A stretch of 48,187 bases of DNA from Rubrivivax benzoatilyticus JA2 = ATCC BAA-35 (GTDB lineage Bacteria; Pseudomonadota; Gammaproteobacteria; Burkholderiales; Burkholderiaceae_C), in the NCBI RefSeq assembly GCF_000190375.1, contig NZ_AEWG01000038.1, forward strand, positions 1-48,187, given 5' to 3'. How positions within the stretch are numbered: the stretch's first letter is position 1; each line of letters opens with the position of its first letter. Positions 27,369 through 35,704 of the stretch are shown here, piece by piece. The notes beneath the pieces are model-generated. The model was not told the DNA's origin, searched no databases, and saw nothing but the letters and a program-made list of their open reading frames with translations. A program made the position numbers and the translations under genes.

Positions 27369-27646
27369 AAGCGATCTGGAAGGGCACCGTCGTCGCCGAG
27401 AGCGACGACACGGTCATCGTCGAAGGCAACCACTACTTCCCCGCCGAGGCGGTGAAGCCGCAGTACCTGCTGCCGAGCAACACGCGCACGATGTGCTCGT
27501 GGAAGGGCGAGGCGCGTTATCACACGCTGTTCGTCGACGGCGACGCCAACCCCGACGCGGCCTGGTACTACCCGGCGCCGAAGGAAGCCGCGGCCAACAT
27601 CCAGGGCCGCATCGCGTTCTGGAAGGGCGTTCAGGTCGTCGAGTGA
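27365..27646 (+). CDS. DUF427 domain protein
   Basis: A 93-residue beta-rich protein of the DUF427 family. The conserved pattern is complete: MKAIWKGTVVAESDDT, GNHYFPAEAV, TMCSWKGEARYHTL, AAWYYPAPKEAA and a terminal IAFWKGVQV. Function is unknown; the single Cys in CSWKGEA is a conserved feature. It is coupled to egtD by a 4-base overlap and followed seven bases later by the nuclease-like gene. The position suggests a role linked to ergothioneine or redox stress, which is inference from context only. Confidence 0.92.
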   Translation: MKAIWKGTVVAESDDTVIVEGNHYFPAEAVKPQYLLPSNTRTMCSWKGEARYHTLFVDGDANPDAAWYYPAPKEAAANIQGRIAFWKGVQVVE

Positions 27647-27653
27647 GCGCCGA

Positions 27654-28370
27654 GTGAGCCCGGCGCTCGGCGCCGTGCACCGGCGCCGTCTGCGCGAGAT
27701 CTGGCGCTCGGCCGGCTGGCCCTGCCGCGACGCGGTCGAGATCGACCTGCTGGCCGCCGGGCTGCTGCAGCGCCGCTGGGACGAGGCCGGGCGCGAGACG
27801 CTCGTCGTCACCGACGCCGGCATCACGCTGCTGGCGGCGACGCTGACACGCAACCGCGCCGCCTTCGACGCCCACGAGGCGCTGGTCGCGCGGGTCGCCC
27901 GCGAGATGCAGCGTGCCGGGCGCATCGTCTGGCGCGGCTTGGCGCTGCGCGCGCCGCTGGCCGGCGACGACGGCAGCACACGCTGGGCGACCGCGATGCC
28001 CGACGTCTTCTCGATCCGCCACACGACGGTCGAGGACTACGCCGAGCCGGTGGTGCATGAGATCAAGGTGCGCCGCGCCGACCTGCTGGCCGACCTGCGC
28101 CGGCCCGACAAGGGCGCGGCCTACCGCGCGCTGGCCAGCCAATGCTGGTACGTCTTCAACGAAGGCATCGCCACGCCCGACGAGGTGCCCGAACCGTATG
28201 GCGTGATGCTGGCCTGCGCCGACGGCCGGCTGGAGGTGGCACGCGCCGCACCGCGCCGTGCGGCGCGCGTGCCGTTTTCGGTCTGGATGGCGCTGGCGCG
28301 GGCCAATGCCGAACCGGCCGATGAGGACGAGGGTCAGCCCGGGCTGGCCGCCGCCGATCCCGGAGCATGA
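27654..28370 (+). CDS. PD-(D/E)XK nuclease-like protein, MmcB-type
   Basis: The 238-residue protein has an N-terminal winged-helix-like region (about 5-70) and a central nuclease-like core. The core shows MPDVFSIR (Asp117), then HEIKVRRADLL with the E-x-K pair Glu136 and Lys138, then a WYVFNEG strand, matching the D...ExK order of PD-(D/E)XK folds. MmcB proteins, linked to alkylation or UV repair, show a similar EIKxSRADF block. Assignment to that subfamily is tentative. GTG 27654 is the start used. It is the last gene of the egtB operon; its stop abuts a terminator of the opposite strand. Confidence 0.7.
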   Translation: MSPALGAVHRRRLREIWRSAGWPCRDAVEIDLLAAGLLQRRWDEAGRETLVVTDAGITLLAATLTRNRAAFDAHEALVARVAREMQRAGRIVWRGLALRAPLAGDDGSTRWATAMPDVFSIRHTTVEDYAEPVVHEIKVRRADLLADLRRPDKGAAYRALASQCWYVFNEGIATPDEVPEPYGVMLACADGRLEVARAAPRRAARVPFSVWMALARANAEPADEDEGQPGLAAADPGA

Positions 28371-28395
28371 AAAAAGGGCCGGCAGAGGCCGGCCC
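28370..28395 (-). terminator. Intrinsic terminator of the PEP-CTERM gene
   Basis: On the - strand an 8-bp perfect stem (GGGCCGGC and GCCGGCCC, loop CTCT; + coordinates 28376-28395) is followed by six U (A-run 28370-28375 on +). It lies about 30 bases after the PEP-CTERM stop and overlaps the stop of the nuclease-like gene on the + strand. Confidence 0.92.
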
Positions 28396-28425
28396 GACGG
28401 ACGAAGCTGCCGAAGCTTCTGTGTG

Positions 28426-29187
28426 TCAGACGGTGCGGGCGCGGCGGCGCTTGGCGCCGACGATGCCGGCCAGCGCCAGGCCCGCCAGCGCCAGCGTGCC
28501 GGGCTCGGGGACGCTGCCACCGCTGCCGCCGCCGGATTGCGTGGTGCCGGTGAAGGACAGCAGCTTGAAGTAGTCGTTGCCCTTGTCCAGGTAGCCGGAG
28601 CCGTCGGCGGCGTAGCCGCTGGCGCCGAAGTAGCTGCTGATCAGCCACCAGCTCGAGTAGCCGCCGCCGCTGAAGTTCCACGAATAGCTCGGGTCGACGT
28701 CGCGGCTGGCCACCAGGGTCCAGCCGCTGCTGGTCAGGTTGCCGGTCGAGTTCGTGGTCAGGTCGGGCGCACCCTGGCCGGTCCAGCGCAGCACCGAGAT
28801 GTCGGCATCGTTCTCGAACCAGCCGATCGACAGCGCGCTGAGCATCGTCGCCGTCGTGAAGTTCAGCATGACCAGCTCGGTCTTGCCGTTGTTGTCGATG
28901 GCGTGCTGCGGGCTGCCGGTCGGTTCGCCGCTGTAGGAGACGCCGATGCCGTTGGTGTACCACTCGGTCATCGAGGCCTTGGCGAAGTTGGCGCCGCTGC
29001 CGGCCGCGTAGGCGGTGACGGCCACCGACTTGCCACCCGAGGTGCAGGTGGCCAGCTGCGTGGTGCCGCTGTTCGGCGTGCAGGAGTCGAGCAGGCTCCA
29101 GGTGTTCTGCGCCGAGGCGGCACCGGCGAAACCGAGGCCCATCACCATCAGGGCCGACGCCGTCACGTGCTTCATGTTCGTTTTCAT
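28426..29187 (-). CDS. PEP-CTERM sorting-signal surface protein
   Basis: The 253-residue precursor has an N-terminal signal peptide ending ASAQ (about residue 27) and a C-terminal PEP-CTERM tripartite tag: the VPEP motif, a hydrophobic helix (LALAGLALAGIVG) and a basic end (AKRRRAR). Exosortase is expected to cut at this tag during export. The mature part is Ser/Thr/Gly/Asn-rich and beta-like, with Cys pairs near its start. A GAGAGG ribosome-binding site precedes ATG 29187. A sigma-54-type promoter and two palindromic repeats lie upstream. No exosortase gene is in the window. Function of the mature protein is unknown; this class often acts in biofilm or floc matrix. Confidence 0.93.
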   Translation of the reverse strand: MKTNMKHVTASALMVMGLGFAGAASAQNTWSLLDSCTPNSGTTQLATCTSGGKSVAVTAYAAGSGANFAKASMTEWYTNGIGVSYSGEPTGSPQHAIDNNGKTELVMLNFTTATMLSALSIGWFENDADISVLRWTGQGAPDLTTNSTGNLTSSGWTLVASRDVDPSYSWNFSGGGYSSWWLISSYFGASGYAADGSGYLDKGNDYFKLLSFTGTTQSGGGSGGSVPEPGTLALAGLALAGIVGAKRRRARTV

Positions 29188-29240
29188 CGAATGCCTCTCG
29201 AGTTCAGCCGCAGCGCTCCCCGTGCCGCGCCAGGCAGGAC

Positions 29241-29257
29241 ATGCAAGGCCCGCGCCA
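29241..29257 (-). promoter_or_regulatory. Sigma-54 promoter for the PEP-CTERM gene
   Basis: On the - strand TGGCGCG-GGCC-TTGCAT matches the -24/-12 consensus TGGCACG-N4-TTGCW with one difference and exact spacing. It lies 54 bases before ATG 29187, giving an expected leader of about 45 nt. Sigma-54 control by PrsK/PrsR is established for PEP-CTERM genes in related bacteria. Confidence 0.8.
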
Positions 29258-29279
29258 GGCCGGAATTTCCCGGCACATC

Positions 29280-29332
29280 AAGAACTTGCGTGCGATCCTC
29301 GCAGAATCGCCGGGGGAATGTAAGAACTTGCG
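29280..29332. repeat. Two 11-bp palindromic direct repeats, candidate enhancer sites
   Basis: AAGAACTTGCG occurs at 29280-29290 and 29322-29332, exactly 42 bp apart, about four helical turns. Each copy holds an AAG-AA-CTT palindrome, extended to CAAG-AA-CTTG in the first. They sit 23 to 75 bp upstream of the sigma-54 -24 element, between the prsT stop and the promoter. This is the expected position for an enhancer-binding protein such as PrsR; the binding protein is inferred. Confidence 0.65.
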
Positions 29333-29348
29333 ACACCCCGTGCGCCCC

Positions 29349-32126
29349 TCACTTGAGGGTCTGCAGCAGCGCCTGGGCGTCCTGCGCCTCGGCGAAGTTC
29401 TGGCTGCGCAGCGCGGCCTGGAGCTCCTCGCGGGCCTCCGCGCTGCGCCCCGAGCGGGCGAGCACCGTGGCGAGGTAGAAGCGTGTCGTCGGGTTGCCCG
29501 GGTCGCGCAGCCGCGCTTCGCGCAGGCGCTGCAGCGCCTTGTCGGTCTGGCCGGCATGGAACGCCGCCCAGCCGGCCGTGCCGACGATGTGCGGCACGCC
29601 GGGCTTCAGGGCCAGCGCCCGCTCGGCCGACGCCAGCGCGGCGCCGTCCTTCTGGCGCAGCTGCACATGGGCGAGGTTGTTCCAGGCCTCGGCGTCCTCG
29701 GGCGTCAGCTTCAGCAGCGCCTGGTAGGCGTCGCGCGCGGCGGGCCACTGGCCCAGCCGGGCGTAGCCGTCGGCCAGCACGCGGCGCACGACGGCGTCGC
29801 GCGGGTGTGACGCGAGCCACTGCTCGGCGAGCTTCTGCGCTCCCTGCGGGTCCTGCGGCGCCGTCGCGCGCAGCAGCCGCAGCAGCGTGTCGGTGCCGGG
29901 CTGCAGGCGGTGGGCCGTGCGATAGGCGTCGATCGCGGCGGCGCGCTGGCCGCGGGCGGTCGCCACGTCGCCCAGCAGCGACGGGCCGACGGCCAGCTTC
30001 GGGTTCTGCGTGGCGATCGTGCGGGCGCGCTTCTCGGCGGCGGCCAGCTCGCCGAGGCGGATCTCGGCGTCGACCATCAGCGCCTGCAGCGGCAGCGAGT
30101 TCGGCCGCTCGGTCAGCGCCTTGGTCAGCGTGTGCTGCGCACCCTGCGGATGGTTGGCCTGCAGCTGCAGCACCGCGATGCGGGCGAGCGCGCCGACGTC
30201 GTGGTCGGCCAGCGTCGAGGCGCGGTTCAACCCGGTGCGCGCGCCGGCTTCGTCGTCGTTGGCCAGCGAGATGCGGGCCAGCGCGATCAGCACCGGCACC
30301 GCCTCGGGGGCGCGGTTGGACAGCCGCTTGCCGGCCTCGCGGGCGGCCTCGGGCTGACCCTGGCGCAGCAGGAACTCGACGAGCTCCAGCGCCGGGTCGA
30401 TGACGTTGGGTCCGGCGATGTCGTCGGCCTTCTCGTACCAGCGGCGCGCGTCGTCGAGGCGGCCGCGGCGCTCGGCCAGCTGGGCCATCGCCAGCGTCGG
30501 CTCCAGCGCCTTGTCGTCCTTGGCCAGCGCCTGCTGCAGGCGCTGCTGCGCGGCGTCGAACTTGCCGGCGTCGGCGTCCAGGCGCGCGAGCTGCACCTGC
30601 GGCGACACGAAGGCCGGGTCGACGACCAGCGCCTGTTCGAAGGCCTGGCGGGCGCCGGCGGCGTCGCCGCCGCGAGCCTTGGCGCTGCCGAGCAGGTTCA
30701 GCAGCCCGGCCTGCTTCGGGTGGTGCTGCAACAGCGTCTGCAGCACCTGGGTCGCCCGCCGGGTGTCGCCGGCCTGCAGCCGGATCTGCGCCAGCGCGGT
30801 GCCGGTCGCGAGCTGCTTGGGATCGGCCTTGAACGAGGCCTCCAGCGCGTCCAGGGCGTCGGGCACGCGGCCGCCGACGGCCAGGCTCAGGCCGAGCAGG
30901 CCGCGCATCGGCGCCGAGTCCTGGGTGCGCAGCGCCTGTTCGGCGGTGGCCGCGGCGCGGGTGTGCCGGCCCTGGGCGATCTGGGCCGACGCCAGCAGCA
31001 GCGTCGCCTGCGTGTCTGCCGGGTTGCGGCGCAGATAGCCCTCGAGCGACTCGATGGCCTTGTCCAGGTTGTTCTGCGAGATCTGGATCTGCGCCACGAG
31101 CTTGGCCGCGCCGCTGCCGGGCTGCGAGCGCTGCACCGCCTCGAGATAGGGCAGGGCCTTCTCGCGTTCGTTGAGGCCGTAGTGCGCGAGGCCGCCCAGC
31201 ATCAGCAGCTGCGGGCGGTAGCGCAGGTACTCCATCGGCACCGGGTCGAGCAGGCCGGTGACGTCGCGCAGCGCGGCCCGCACCTCGGCGCCGCGCCCGG
31301 CTTTTTCGGCCAGCAGGGCCTGCAGGTAGCCGCCGCGCGGGTCCAGCGGCGCCACCTGGCGCAGCTGGGCGATGTCGCGCTGCGCCTCGGCGTCGCGCTT
31401 GAGGTCCAGCAGCAGGCCGGCGCGCGAGACCAGCGTCTCGAGGTGGGCGGGCTGGATCGCCAGCGCGCGGCCGTAGGCGTCCAGCGCTGCCTGGCCCTGG
31501 CCCCGGGCGTGCGCGATGGTGCCGCGCAGGTAGTGCACCTGGGCCAGGCCGGGGGCCAGCGCCAGCGCCTTGTCGGCCGCGGCCTGGGCCTCGGCCGGCT
31601 GGCCCATGCGCAGCCGCACCGTCACTTCGGCCAGCCAGGGCGCGGCGTCGCGCGGGGCCAGCGCCCGTGCCTCGTCGAGCATCTGCAGCGCTGCGCGCGG
31701 GTCGCCGGTGTCGGCCGCGGCGTTGGCGCGCACGACGCTCATCGCCGCGCGCAGCTCGGTCGGCAGGCCGGCCGGCGCGAAGCGCGTGTCGGTCAGCACC
31801 ACCTGCGGCTTGCCCTGGTTGACCAGGGCCGTCGACAGCGGCAGCACGACCTCGGCGCGGTTGACGCCGAGCCGCAGCGCCTCCTCGAACGCGACCTGCG
31901 CGCCGACCGAGTCGCCGCTGGCCAGCAGCGCCTTGCCCAGCAGCACGTGCACCGACAGCTGCGTCTTGTCGAGCTTGAGCGCGTTCTTGAGCTGCACGAC
32001 GGCGCCCGGGTAGTCCTGCTTCTCGTAGCGCGACAGCGCGTCCTCGTAGAAGCGGGCCGACTTCATGTCGGCGGCCTGGGCGGCCAGCGTGCCCGCCAGC
32101 GCGGCGGCGATCGCCAGCTGGCGCAT
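29349..32126 (-). CDS. prsT: PEP-CTERM system TPR-repeat protein PrsT
   Basis: PrsT proteins are large TPR proteins that accompany exosortase/PEP-CTERM systems; their exact role is unknown. The product, 925 residues from ATG 32126, has a signal-peptide-like start (MRQLAIAAALAGTLAAQAA) and then continuous TPR helices to the C-terminus. Repeat character is clear from recurrent A-x-x-x-Y/A-x-x-A-L-x-L-x-P patterns such as LKNALKLDK and ALELVEF. The opening ARFYEDALSRYEKQDYPGAV fits the family closely. Most PrsT proteins are lipoproteins, but no cysteine follows the signal sequence here. GTG 32153 is an alternative start. It lies just upstream of the PEP-CTERM gene on the same strand, with a separate promoter for the latter. 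Confidence 0.9.
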   Translation of the reverse strand: MRQLAIAAALAGTLAAQAADMKSARFYEDALSRYEKQDYPGAVVQLKNALKLDKTQLSVHVLLGKALLASGDSVGAQVAFEEALRLGVNRAEVVLPLSTALVNQGKPQVVLTDTRFAPAGLPTELRAAMSVVRANAAADTGDPRAALQMLDEARALAPRDAAPWLAEVTVRLRMGQPAEAQAAADKALALAPGLAQVHYLRGTIAHARGQGQAALDAYGRALAIQPAHLETLVSRAGLLLDLKRDAEAQRDIAQLRQVAPLDPRGGYLQALLAEKAGRGAEVRAALRDVTGLLDPVPMEYLRYRPQLLMLGGLAHYGLNEREKALPYLEAVQRSQPGSGAAKLVAQIQISQNNLDKAIESLEGYLRRNPADTQATLLLASAQIAQGRHTRAAATAEQALRTQDSAPMRGLLGLSLAVGGRVPDALDALEASFKADPKQLATGTALAQIRLQAGDTRRATQVLQTLLQHHPKQAGLLNLLGSAKARGGDAAGARQAFEQALVVDPAFVSPQVQLARLDADAGKFDAAQQRLQQALAKDDKALEPTLAMAQLAERRGRLDDARRWYEKADDIAGPNVIDPALELVEFLLRQGQPEAAREAGKRLSNRAPEAVPVLIALARISLANDDEAGARTGLNRASTLADHDVGALARIAVLQLQANHPQGAQHTLTKALTERPNSLPLQALMVDAEIRLGELAAAEKRARTIATQNPKLAVGPSLLGDVATARGQRAAAIDAYRTAHRLQPGTDTLLRLLRATAPQDPQGAQKLAEQWLASHPRDAVVRRVLADGYARLGQWPAARDAYQALLKLTPEDAEAWNNLAHVQLRQKDGAALASAERALALKPGVPHIVGTAGWAAFHAGQTDKALQRLREARLRDPGNPTTRFYLATVLARSGRSAEAREELQAALRSQNFAEAQDAQALLQTLK

Positions 32127-32315
32127 CGGGAGGGAGGCGTTACGAATGTTCACCAGCCGATCGTAGAAGACCCCGGCCGGCACCGGCACCCCGCGCGTGG
32201 GGCAGCGTGATTTCGGTCATCGGCGGGAGGCGTCGGGCGAGGTTTTCCCCCGCGTTCCGGGGAGGGCGCGCGGCCGGCCCACAATCGGCCTTTTTCGTCC
32301 GCTGCCGTCGCCGCC

Positions 32316-33869
32316 ATGAAGCTCCGCCTCGCCGCCTGCTGTCTCGCCGTCTGCCTCGCCTGGGGAACCGCCGCCGCGGCGCCCGGCCTGCCGTCGAAAA
32401 ACGTCGCCTGGGTGGCGGCCGCCGCCGACGCCGATGTCGACCGCGCCTTCGTGCGCGCCCGTGCCGAGAACAAGCCGGTGCTGCTGTACTGGGGCGCGAC
32501 CTGGTGCCCGCCGTGCAACCAGCTGAAGGCGACGCTGTTCAACCGCCAGGACTTCGCGCTGCAGGCGCGCGACTTCGTCGCCGTGCACGTCGACGGTGAC
32601 CGCCCCGGCGCGCAGAAGCTGGGCAAACGTTTCGGCGTCAGCGCCTACCCGACGATGGTGCTGTTCGCACCCGACGGCCAGGAGATCACGCGCCTGCCCG
32701 GCGAAGCCGAGCCCGAGCAGGTGCTGGCGCTGCTGCAGCAGGCGCTGGCCGCCGGCCGGCCGGTGAAGGCGCTGGTCGCCGACGCCTCCGCCGGCCGCCC
32801 GCTGTCGGCGCACGAGTGGCGCGCGCTGGCCTTCTACGCCTGGGACGTCGACGATGGCCGGGTCGTCGCACCGGCCGAACGTGCCGCGCTGCTGGCGAAG
32901 CTGGCCGCCGCGGCGCCGGCTGCCGACGACGAGACCGCCACCCGGCTGTGGCTGAAGGCGCTGGTCGCCGACGAAGGCAAGGGCGGCGTGAAGGCCGATG
33001 CCGCGCTGCGTGAGCGCGTGCGCCGCGTCGCCGCCGAGCCGGCGCTGGCACGCCGCCATGCCGACGTCTTCGCCGGCAGCGCTGCCGACCTGGTGCGGGC
33101 GCTGGCCGACGGTGCGCCGGAGAAGTCGCCGCTGGTGCCGCTGTTCGACAGCGCGCTGCAGCGCCTAGCCGCCGACACCACGCTGTCGCGTGCCGACCGG
33201 CTGGGGGCGTTGGGCTCGCGCGTCGAGCTCGCCCGTCTGGGTGCGCCCGAGGACGCCGTCAAGGCCGAGCTGCCCGCCGCGCTGCGCCAGGCGGTGCGCG
33301 AGCACATCGCCCGCGACGACCGCGAGATCAGCGACGGCTACGAGCGCCAGGCGGTGATCACCGGCGGCGCCTACGTGCTGGCGCGGGCCGGGCTCTGGGA
33401 CGAGAGCGACGCGCTGCTGAAGGCCAACCTCGCCAAGAGCCATTCGCCGTACTACCTGATGAGCCAGCTCGGCGGCAACGCGCGCAAGCTCGGCCGCAAC
33501 GACGAGGCGCTGGGCTGGTACCGCCAGGCCTTCGAGAAGAGCGAAGGCCCGGCGACGCGGCTGCAGTGGGGCGGCGGCTACCTCGCCGCGCTGGTCGATC
33601 TGGCGCCGAACGACGGTGCGCGCATCGAGAGCACCGCCGCGACGCTGATCGACGAGGCCGGCCGCGACGCCGGTGCCTTCCAGGGCCGCAGCGTGCGCTC
33701 GCTTCAGCGCATGGGCACGAAGCTCGTGGCCTGGAACGAAGGCGGCCGCCACGCCGCGGTGATGAAGCGGCTGCAGGCGCGGCTGGACGGCGTCTGCCGC
33801 AAGGCGCCCGCGGCCGACGGCGCGCGCGACACCTGCCGCACGCTGCTGAAGCCGCGCACCACCGGCTGA
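32316..33869 (+). CDS. Periplasmic thioredoxin-fold protein
   Basis: The 517-residue precursor has a signal peptide (MKLRLAACCLAVCLAWG, ending near AAAAP). An N-terminal thioredoxin domain follows, with YWGATWCPPCNQLK (active-site Cys64 and Cys67) and the cis-Pro region FGVSAYPTMVLF. The rest, about residues 160-517, is alpha-helical and TPR-like, rich in Ala and Arg. It probably acts in periplasmic thiol-disulfide exchange with a partner-binding helical domain; the partner is unknown. It diverges from prsT and is followed 27 bases later by the glutaredoxin-like gene, so it probably leads a five-gene operon through natB. Confidence 0.85.
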   Translation: MKLRLAACCLAVCLAWGTAAAAPGLPSKNVAWVAAAADADVDRAFVRARAENKPVLLYWGATWCPPCNQLKATLFNRQDFALQARDFVAVHVDGDRPGAQKLGKRFGVSAYPTMVLFAPDGQEITRLPGEAEPEQVLALLQQALAAGRPVKALVADASAGRPLSAHEWRALAFYAWDVDDGRVVAPAERAALLAKLAAAAPAADDETATRLWLKALVADEGKGGVKADAALRERVRRVAAEPALARRHADVFAGSAADLVRALADGAPEKSPLVPLFDSALQRLAADTTLSRADRLGALGSRVELARLGAPEDAVKAELPAALRQAVREHIARDDREISDGYERQAVITGGAYVLARAGLWDESDALLKANLAKSHSPYYLMSQLGGNARKLGRNDEALGWYRQAFEKSEGPATRLQWGGGYLAALVDLAPNDGARIESTAATLIDEAGRDAGAFQGRSVRSLQRMGTKLVAWNEGGRHAAVMKRLQARLDGVCRKAPAADGARDTCRTLLKPRTTG

Positions 33870-33896
33870 CGCGGGGCTTTGTTACCCTCGCGCTCC

Positions 33897-34262
33897 ATGC
33901 CGCGCGCCATCCTCGACGACGAGCATCTGCACCCCGCGATCCGCGACCGTGTCGCGGCCCACCACGCCGACCTCGTCGACGAGGTGCGGCGGGCGGTCGC
34001 CGCCCACGCTGTCGTCGTCGTCGGCATGGGCTGGAACCCGTTCCCGCGCAAGGCGCGGCGCCTGCTGGACGCTGCCGGCATCGCCCACCACGACCTGGAC
34101 TACGGCCACTACCTCGGCCAGTGGCGGCGGCGCAATGCGCTGAAGATGTGGAGCGGCTGGCCGACCTTCCCGATGGTCTTCGTGCGCGGCGTGCTCGTCG
34201 GCGGTTACGACGACCTGAAGCGCCTGCACGACAGCGGCGAACTGCGCCGCATGCTCGCGTGA
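33897..34262 (+). CDS. Glutaredoxin-like protein lacking all cysteines
   Basis: The 121-residue product has the glutaredoxin fold signatures of glutathione binding: a WPTFPMVFVRGVLVGG block (cis-Pro and the following Gly-Gly) and DLKRLHDSGEL. At the usual active site, where CGFS or CPYC stands, it has VVVGMGWNPFPRKARRLLD, with no Cys. There is no Cys anywhere in the protein, so it cannot act as an ordinary thiol redox enzyme. It may bind glutathione or an Fe-S cluster partner, or act as a regulator. ATG 33897 starts just upstream of the domain. Its stop overlaps the GTG of the next gene by four bases. Confidence 0.82.
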   Translation: MPRAILDDEHLHPAIRDRVAAHHADLVDEVRRAVAAHAVVVVGMGWNPFPRKARRLLDAAGIAHHDLDYGHYLGQWRRRNALKMWSGWPTFPMVFVRGVLVGGYDDLKRLHDSGELRRMLA

Positions 34263-35704
34263 GCGGCCGTCCGCTGCGCCTGCTGGCGGCCCTGGCCGCG
34301 CTCGTGCTGGCCGGCCCCGCCGTGGCCGCGACGCAGGCCTGCCGCCTGCCCGGCGTCGAACACGAGGCGCGCTGCGGCATCGTCAAACGCGCTCTGGACC
34401 CGGCCCGACCGGACGGCCCGACCGTCGACATCCACTACGCCGTGCTGCCCGCGGTGGCGCGCCGGCCCAAGCCTGACCCGGTGCTGTTCCTCGCCGGCGG
34501 CCCGGGGCAGGGCGCGATCGACATCGCCGGCACGGTGCAGCGCCTGATGGGGCGCCTGGGCAGCCGGCGCGACATCGTGCTCGTCGACCTGCGCGGTACC
34601 GGCCGCAGCGCGCCGCTGGACTGCGCCGACAGCGACCCGCTGGGGCCGCTGGCCGCCGGTGCCGACCCGGCGCGCCGCCTCGCGGCGCTGAAGAGCTGCC
34701 GCGAACGGCTGCAGAAGCTGCCCTACGGCGACCTGCGTTTCTTCACGACGACGCTGGCGGTGCAGGACGTCGACGCGGTTCGGCGCGCCGTCGGCGCCGA
34801 ACGCATCGACCTCGTCGGCGTGTCCTACGGCACACGCGCGGCGCTGGAGTACCAGCGCCAGTTCCCGCAGGCGGTGCGCCGGCTGGTGCTCGACGGTGTC
34901 GCGCCACCGGACATGGTGCTGCCGGCGGCGGTGTCGGTCGACGCCCAGGCCGCGCTGGACGGCCTGCTCGACGCCTGCGAGCTCGACACCGCCTGCCGCG
35001 CACGTTTCCCGGCGCTGCGCGCCACCTGGAGCACGCTGCTCGCGTCGCTGCCGCGCGAGGTGGAGCTCACGCATCCGTTCACCGGCCGGCGCGAGACGCT
35101 GGCCGTGTCGCGTGATCTCGTCGCCAGCCTGGTGCGCCAGGCGCTGTACGTGCCGGCCTGGACTTCGGCGCTGCCGGCGGCGATCGCCGAGGCGGCGGCC
35201 GGACGTTTCGACGGCCTGTTCGCGCTGGCCTTCAGCGGCCTGGACATGCGCGGGCGCGGCATCGCGCAGGCGCTGCATTTCTCGGTGATCTGCGCCGAGG
35301 ACGCGCCGCGTGCGGCCTCGGGCGAAGCGCCGGGGCGCGACTTCGGCAGCACCTTCGCCGACGAGTACGCCGCGGCCTGCCGCGACTGGCCGCGTGGCGA
35401 GGTGCCGCCGGCCTTCTACCGCGTCGTGCCCAGCCCGGTTCCGGCGCTGCTGCTGTCCGGTGGTGCCGACCCGGTGACGCCGCCGCGCCACGGCGCCCGC
35501 ACGGCTGCGGCGCTGGGGCCGAAGGCGCGTCACGTCGTCGCGCCCGGGGCTGGCCATGGCGTGCTGGCCGTCGGCTGCATCCGCGACGCGGTGTTCCGTT
35601 TCATCGATGCCGAGACCGAGGCCGATGCGCTGGCGGTCGACTTCGGCTGTGCCGCGACGCTGCCGCGGCCGGCCGTCTTCGTGCCGCCGGGAGGGCCGCG
35701 ATGA
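34259..35704 (+). CDS. Exported alpha/beta hydrolase, TAP-like (tripeptidyl aminopeptidase) family
   Basis: The 481-residue precursor has a signal peptide (RPLRLLAALAALVLAG, cleavage near AVAA). The alpha/beta-hydrolase core shows LFLAGGPGQG, the nucleophile elbow GVSYGTRAALEY with Ser, and a TAP-type C-terminal extension with LLLSGGADPVTPP (Asp) and GAGHGVLAVGC (His). Enzymes of this group are prolyl or tripeptidyl aminopeptidases of the S33 type, so a small-peptide substrate is likely. GTG 34259 overlaps the previous stop, and its own stop overlaps natA. The tight coupling with an ABC exporter suggests it processes or clears an exported peptide (inference). Confidence 0.85.
   Translation: MSGRPLRLLAALAALVLAGPAVAATQACRLPGVEHEARCGIVKRALDPARPDGPTVDIHYAVLPAVARRPKPDPVLFLAGGPGQGAIDIAGTVQRLMGRLGSRRDIVLVDLRGTGRSAPLDCADSDPLGPLAAGADPARRLAALKSCRERLQKLPYGDLRFFTTTLAVQDVDAVRRAVGAERIDLVGVSYGTRAALEYQRQFPQAVRRLVLDGVAPPDMVLPAAVSVDAQAALDGLLDACELDTACRARFPALRATWSTLLASLPREVELTHPFTGRRETLAVSRDLVASLVRQALYVPAWTSALPAAIAEAAAGRFDGLFALAFSGLDMRGRGIAQALHFSVICAEDAPRAASGEAPGRDFGSTFADEYAAACRDWPRGEVPPAFYRVVPSPVPALLLSGGADPVTPPRHGARTAAALGPKARHVVAPGAGHGVLAVGCIRDAVFRFIDAETEADALAVDFGCAATLPRPAVFVPPGGPR

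Noticed and set aside
29910..32210. 766-residue + strand open frame opposite prsT
   Set aside because: Antisense shadow; the - strand shows regular TPR repeats.
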